From Streptomyces zaomyceticus (GTDB lineage Bacteria > Actinomycetota > Actinomycetes > Streptomycetales > Streptomycetaceae), in the NCBI RefSeq assembly GCF_014656215.1, contig NZ_BNBZ01000021.1, forward strand, positions 62,001-126,000: 64,000 nucleotides of DNA, read 5' to 3'. The notes under the pieces were generated by a model that saw only the letters and a list, made by a program, of their open reading frames with translations, had not been told where the DNA came from and did not search any database. The position numbers were made by a program, and so were the translations under genes. Below, piece after piece: positions 60,653-64,000 of the stretch (its first letter is position 1; every line of letters starts with the position of its first letter).

Positions 60653-61789
60653 GTGCTGCCTCCACGAGACACGGACCACGGGTCCGTCACCGTCCTGCAC
60701 GCGGTCCAGCCCGGTGACGGCGGGGTCGCCCGCGTCGTCATCGACCTGGTCCGCGCCCAGCTCGCCGCCGGCCTGCGGGTCGCGGTCGCCTGCCCGCCGG
60801 AGACCGTCCTCTCCGCCGCCGTCCGCGCCGAGGGGGCCGAGACCCACGACTGGCGGGCCGGCCGCGACCCCGGTCCCGGGATCGTCCGTGAGACGAGGGA
60901 ACTGGCCCGGCTGATCCGTGCCGTCCGGCCCGATCTCGTCCACGCGCACAGCGCCAAGGCCGGGCTCTGCGCCCGACTCGCCCTGCGGGGGCGGGTTCCG
61001 ACGGTGTATCAGCCGCACGCCTGGTCCTTCGAGGCGGTCGAGGGAACGACCGCCTCGCTCGCCCGCCGCTGGGAGCGGTTCGGCGCCCGCTGGACGGACC
61101 GGATCCTCTGTGTCAGCGAGGCCGAACGGCGTACCGGCGAGGCCGCGGGCATCACGGCCGACTGGTCCGTCGTCCACAACGGCGTGGACGTGGACCGGTT
61201 CGCGACCGACGGACCGCCAGGCAATCCGGCGCCCACCGTCGTCTGCGTGGGCCGGCTCTGCCGCCAGAAGGGACAGGACGTGCTGCTCTCGGCCTGGCCC
61301 GCCGTCCTCGCGGAGGTGCCGACGGCCCGGCTCGTCCTGGTCGGTGAAGGCCCCGACGGCGAACGGCTGCGCGCCGCCGCCGGTCCCTCGGTGCGCTTCA
61401 CCGGTGCCGTCGACGACACCGTCCCCTGGTACCGGGCCGCGGACGTGGTCGTCCTGCCCTCCCGCTGGGAGGGCATGGCGCTCGCGCCCCTGGAGGCCAT
61501 GGCCGCCGGCCGGCCGGTCGTCGTCAGCGACGTCGACGGGGCCCGCGAGAGCCTGCCGTCCTCCCATGAACCCCTGTGCCTGGTCCCGCCCGAGGACCCG
61601 GCCGCGCTCGCCACCGCTCTCGGCCGCCTCCTCGGCAGGCAGGAGCTCCGGCACCGCCTGGGCCGCGAGGCCCACGAGCACGTACTCAGCCGATTCGATG
61701 TCCGGCGCACCGGCGCGGCCGTCGCGGACGTCTACCGCGACCTGGCCGGAGTGCGGGGCACCGAGCACAGAGAGCCGATTGCGCAGTGA
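60653..61789 (+). CDS. GT4-family glycosyltransferase
   Basis: 378 residues with the two-Rossmann GT-B fold. VLHAVQPGDGGVARVVIDLV at the start, DLVHAHSAKAGLCARL, YQPHAWSFEAVEG, VVHNGVDVDRF and the donor-site ENG-type motif WEGMALAPLEAMAAGRPVV near the C-terminus. Retaining transferase that would add sugars from nucleotide donors to a lipid-linked exopolysaccharide precursor. The start is GTG 60653, overlapping the end of the DUF3344 gene by coupling. Stop overlaps the next GTG (GTGA). Confidence 0.93.
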   Translation: MLPPRDTDHGSVTVLHAVQPGDGGVARVVIDLVRAQLAAGLRVAVACPPETVLSAAVRAEGAETHDWRAGRDPGPGIVRETRELARLIRAVRPDLVHAHSAKAGLCARLALRGRVPTVYQPHAWSFEAVEGTTASLARRWERFGARWTDRILCVSEAERRTGEAAGITADWSVVHNGVDVDRFATDGPPGNPAPTVVCVGRLCRQKGQDVLLSAWPAVLAEVPTARLVLVGEGPDGERLRAAAGPSVRFTGAVDDTVPWYRAADVVVLPSRWEGMALAPLEAMAAGRPVVVSDVDGARESLPSSHEPLCLVPPEDPAALATALGRLLGRQELRHRLGREAHEHVLSRFDVRRTGAAVADVYRDLAGVRGTEHREPIAQ

Positions 61790-63234
61790 CCACCGAAAGC
61801 ACCAGCGTTCCCTCCTCACCGGGCTCCTGGCCCACCGCGGGCCAGGCCTTCGGCCTCGCCTCCCTCGCGCCGCGCCGCGGCACGACCGACCGCCTGACCC
61901 TGCCGCGCCGTCCCGCACGGCCGCGGCCCGGGGTCCTGCCGCTCCTCGCGGTGGACTGCCTGGCCGTGCTCGCCGCCGCCGCGCAGCTCAGCACGGCACA
62001 CCACGACGCCCGGCTGCTGCTGCCGATCGTGGCACTCGTCCTGGTCCTCGACGGGCACGCGGGGCTCTACCGGCCCCCCGTGCACACCCGGGCGCTCGAC
62101 GAACTGCCGGCGCTGGCCTCCCGCGCCGGTGTCGCCTGGTGTCTGGCGGCGGCCGGGGTCGCCGCGTTCTCCCCGTCCCTGGCGATCGGTCCGCTGCGGC
62201 TCTGTGCCGCGTACGGCATCCACGTCGGGGCCGTGGTCCTGGTCCGGGCGCTGATGCTCGCCCGGCGGCGCCGGGTCGCGCGGGACAACCCGCGGTCGGC
62301 CCTCGTCATCGGCGGGTCGGGGGCCGCGCGCCGGTTCGCCGCGGCGGCCGTCCAGCACCCCGAGTACGGGGTGCGGCCGGTCGGCATCGTCGGGGTGCCC
62401 GAGCAGGGCGGCGCTCCCCGGCCGGCCGGGGAGCCCGGGCTGCCGGTGCTCACCACGACCGAGGAGATCCACCGGGCCGTCATCCAGAACGCCGTGCGCG
62501 ACGCGGTGTTCCTCGACGACGACCCGGGTCTGGTGACGCTCTTCCAGCACTACGGCTGCACCACGTGGCGGGTCGGCGGACGGCAGCAGGCCGGTCCGAT
62601 GGGCGAGCACATGTGGGGGTACGCCTGGCACCGCGTCGTCCCGCCGGCCGAGCGGCGCGGGCTGACCGCCAAGCGCGCCCTCGACATCGCGTGCGCCGCG
62701 CCCGCCCTCGCGCTCGCGCTGCCGGTGCTGCTGCTCTGCGCGCTGGCCGTGCGGCTCTCGGACGGTCCCGGGGTGCTGTTCCGGCAGGAGCGGGTGGGTC
62801 AGCACGGGCGCCACTTCACGCTGCTGAAGTTCCGTACGCTCCGCCCCTCCGACGACACCGAGTCGGCGACCCGCTGGAACGTCGCGGGCGACCGGCGGAT
62901 GAGCGCGGCGGGGAGCTTCCTGCGGAAGAGCTCGCTCGACGAGCTGCCGCAGCTGTGGAACATCCTGCGGGGAGACATGAGCCTGGTCGGGCCGCGACCC
63001 GAACGGCCTTACTTCGTCGCCCAGTTCAGCAAGATCCACGCCGGTTACGCGGCCCGGCACCGGATGCCGGTGGGGCTCACCGGTCTGGCGCAGGTGAACG
63101 GGCTGCGCGGCGACACCTCGATCGAGGACCGCTGCCGCTTCGACAACCACTACATCGATCACTGGTCGCTCTGGCAGGACGTCTGCATCCTGCTGCGTAC
63201 GGCGGCCGGACTCGTCCGACCCACGGGGAGCTGA
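61786..63234 (+). CDS. Polyprenyl-phosphate sugar-1-phosphate transferase (exopolysaccharide initiating enzyme)
   Basis: 482 residues. Four N-terminal membrane helices, a CoA-binding-like domain (ALVIGGSGAARRFAAAAVQH), a fifth helix (ACAAPALALALPVLLLCALA) and the catalytic bacterial sugar transferase domain with LFRQERVGQHGRHFTLLKFR, KSSLDELPQLWNILRGDMS, VGPRPERPYF and GLTGLAQVNG. It transfers sugar-1-phosphate to undecaprenyl phosphate to start repeat-unit synthesis. GTG 61786 overlaps the glycosyltransferase stop. Confidence 0.95.
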   Translation: MTTESTSVPSSPGSWPTAGQAFGLASLAPRRGTTDRLTLPRRPARPRPGVLPLLAVDCLAVLAAAAQLSTAHHDARLLLPIVALVLVLDGHAGLYRPPVHTRALDELPALASRAGVAWCLAAAGVAAFSPSLAIGPLRLCAAYGIHVGAVVLVRALMLARRRRVARDNPRSALVIGGSGAARRFAAAAVQHPEYGVRPVGIVGVPEQGGAPRPAGEPGLPVLTTTEEIHRAVIQNAVRDAVFLDDDPGLVTLFQHYGCTTWRVGGRQQAGPMGEHMWGYAWHRVVPPAERRGLTAKRALDIACAAPALALALPVLLLCALAVRLSDGPGVLFRQERVGQHGRHFTLLKFRTLRPSDDTESATRWNVAGDRRMSAAGSFLRKSSLDELPQLWNILRGDMSLVGPRPERPYFVAQFSKIHAGYAARHRMPVGLTGLAQVNGLRGDTSIEDRCRFDNHYIDHWSLWQDVCILLRTAAGLVRPTGS

Positions 63235-63236
63235 GG

Positions 63237-64000
63237 ATGGCCACGGCCGTGACGGTGCCGGCGCCCGCTCCGGACGAGGTCCGGGAGTGGGCGCGCCGGG
63301 TCGGGGCGCTCTCCCCGGTCCTCGCCGTGATCGCCCTGCTGCTCGTCCCCGGCAGCGGCGGGGCGCAGGGCGGCACCGGCGGTACGGGCACGGTCGCCGA
63401 CGCGGCCTCCGGACTCCTCGTCCTGATCTGCCTCGTCCGGGTGCTGCGCGGCGGCGCCCGGCCGCTGACCCGGACGGCGGCCGTCGTCCTCGGGCTGCCG
63501 GTCCTCGGCATCTGTCTGGCCGCGATCACCTCGAACGACCCGGCGGCGAGCCTGCCGGGCGTCGCCCGCTACGTACAGATCTTCGTGCTCGTCCCGGGGG
63601 CCGTGCTGCTGCTGCTCCGCGACCGGCGGGACTTCGCCGTGGTCGCCTGGAGCCTGGTCGGGCTCGCGCTGCTCCAGGGCGCGGTCGGCGTCGGCCAGTA
63701 CCTGACCGGCACCGGCGCCTCGTACATGGGTGAGGACATCCGGGCCGTCGGCACCTTCGGGCCCACCGATGTGATGGGCATGGCGACCGTCGTGTCGTAC
63801 GGGCTGATCGTCGTCACGGGGATCGCGCTCGGCAGCGGCCCCGGCCGGACGCGGACGGCGGCGCTCGTCTGTGCCGGGCTGCTCTTCCTGCCGCTCGTGC
63901 TGTCGTTCAGCCGGGGCGCGTGGATCGCGACGGTGCTCGCCTGCGGGATCCAGCTGCTGCTCTCGGGGCCGCGCCGTGCGGCCCTGGTCGCGCTGGCGGC
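63237..64000 (+). CDS. O-antigen ligase-like membrane protein (partial)
   Basis: About 254 residues are present; the frame is open to the window end. Several membrane helices, among them VLAVIALLLVP, a loop region SNDPAASLPGVARYVQIF, GVGQYLTGTGASY, AVGTFGPTDVMGMATVVSYG and LVLSFSRGAWIATVLACG, the SRGAW motif being typical of Wzy/WaaL O-antigen ligase-like proteins. It would polymerise or ligate the exopolysaccharide repeat. ATG 63237 follows GGAGCTGAGG, 2 bases after the sugar transferase stop. Confidence 0.88.
   Translation, partial: MATAVTVPAPAPDEVREWARRVGALSPVLAVIALLLVPGSGGAQGGTGGTGTVADAASGLLVLICLVRVLRGGARPLTRTAAVVLGLPVLGICLAAITSNDPAASLPGVARYVQIFVLVPGAVLLLLRDRRDFAVVAWSLVGLALLQGAVGVGQYLTGTGASYMGEDIRAVGTFGPTDVMGMATVVSYGLIVVTGIALGSGPGRTRTAALVCAGLLFLPLVLSFSRGAWIATVLACGIQLLLSGPRRAALVALA

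Overview
The window comes from a high-GC actinomycete, almost certainly a Streptomyces. It carries chaplins, a MelC-type tyrosinase with its caddie protein, an OxyR/AhpCD peroxide module of actinobacterial type, a DasR-type operator before a chitinase, GTP-type PEP carboxykinase, and many GTG starts with ATGA/GTGA gene overlaps. All assignments rest on reading the sequence and on remembered families; no search was run.

Layout. 0-5.7 kb: a class A penicillin-binding protein (C-terminus cut by the window edge), then a PadR regulator co-transcribed with a MacB-like ABC ATPase and permease. 5.8-8.0 kb: oxyR divergent from ahpC-ahpD. 8-15 kb: a membrane-anchored protein, an AI-2E-family permease, a secreted transglycosylase with a long leader, a PIN-PhoH protein, a cis-prenyltransferase and an aldo/keto reductase. 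15.4-20 kb: a prepilin peptidase, a DUF192 protein, a PIG-V-like mannosyltransferase, and orphan genes (an AbiEi-like HTH/nuclease-fold protein and a membrane protein with a repeat tail). 20-31.3 kb: a nearly complete Tad (Flp pilus) locus on the minus strand, with its own histidine kinase/response regulator pair, two TadE-like pseudopilins, an acidic-tailed TadG-like protein, a lipoprotein and an OmpA-domain protein. The only prepilin peptidase in view lies about 4 kb away.

31.7-36.5 kb: a secreted chitinase under a dre-like operator, a Ser/Thr kinase and a secreted zinc carboxypeptidase. 36.6-43.7 kb: a carbohydrate/D-amino-acid catabolic block of GntP permease, RidA, IclR regulator and PfkB sugar kinase, facing a D-threonine-aldolase-like PLP enzyme and a D-aminoacylase. 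A 31-bp x 8 tandem hairpin array sits before the permease. 43.6-53.5 kb is ordinary chromosome: MptB-like mannosyltransferase, alanine-type aminotransferase, a Fur-box-preceded small protein, a poly-gamma-glutamate hydrolase, PEP carboxykinase, a hemolysin-III protein, a GH26-like enzyme, a VKOR protein and a small Streptomyces-type protein.

53.7-64 kb is a surface/secretome island: melC1-melC2, two short chaplins with similar candidate promoters, an LPxTG-anchored Thr/Pro-stalk protein that carries what looks like a diverged chaplin core, three further small secreted proteins, a secreted DUF3344-like protein, and then glycosyltransferase, polyprenyl-phosphate sugar transferase and O-antigen-ligase-like genes. 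The last three read as an exopolysaccharide operon running off the window. The most interesting unexplained items are the chaplin-like wall-anchored protein, the 31-bp hairpin array, the Tad locus with OmpA and lipoprotein partners in a monoderm, and the repeat-tailed membrane protein at 19.5 kb.
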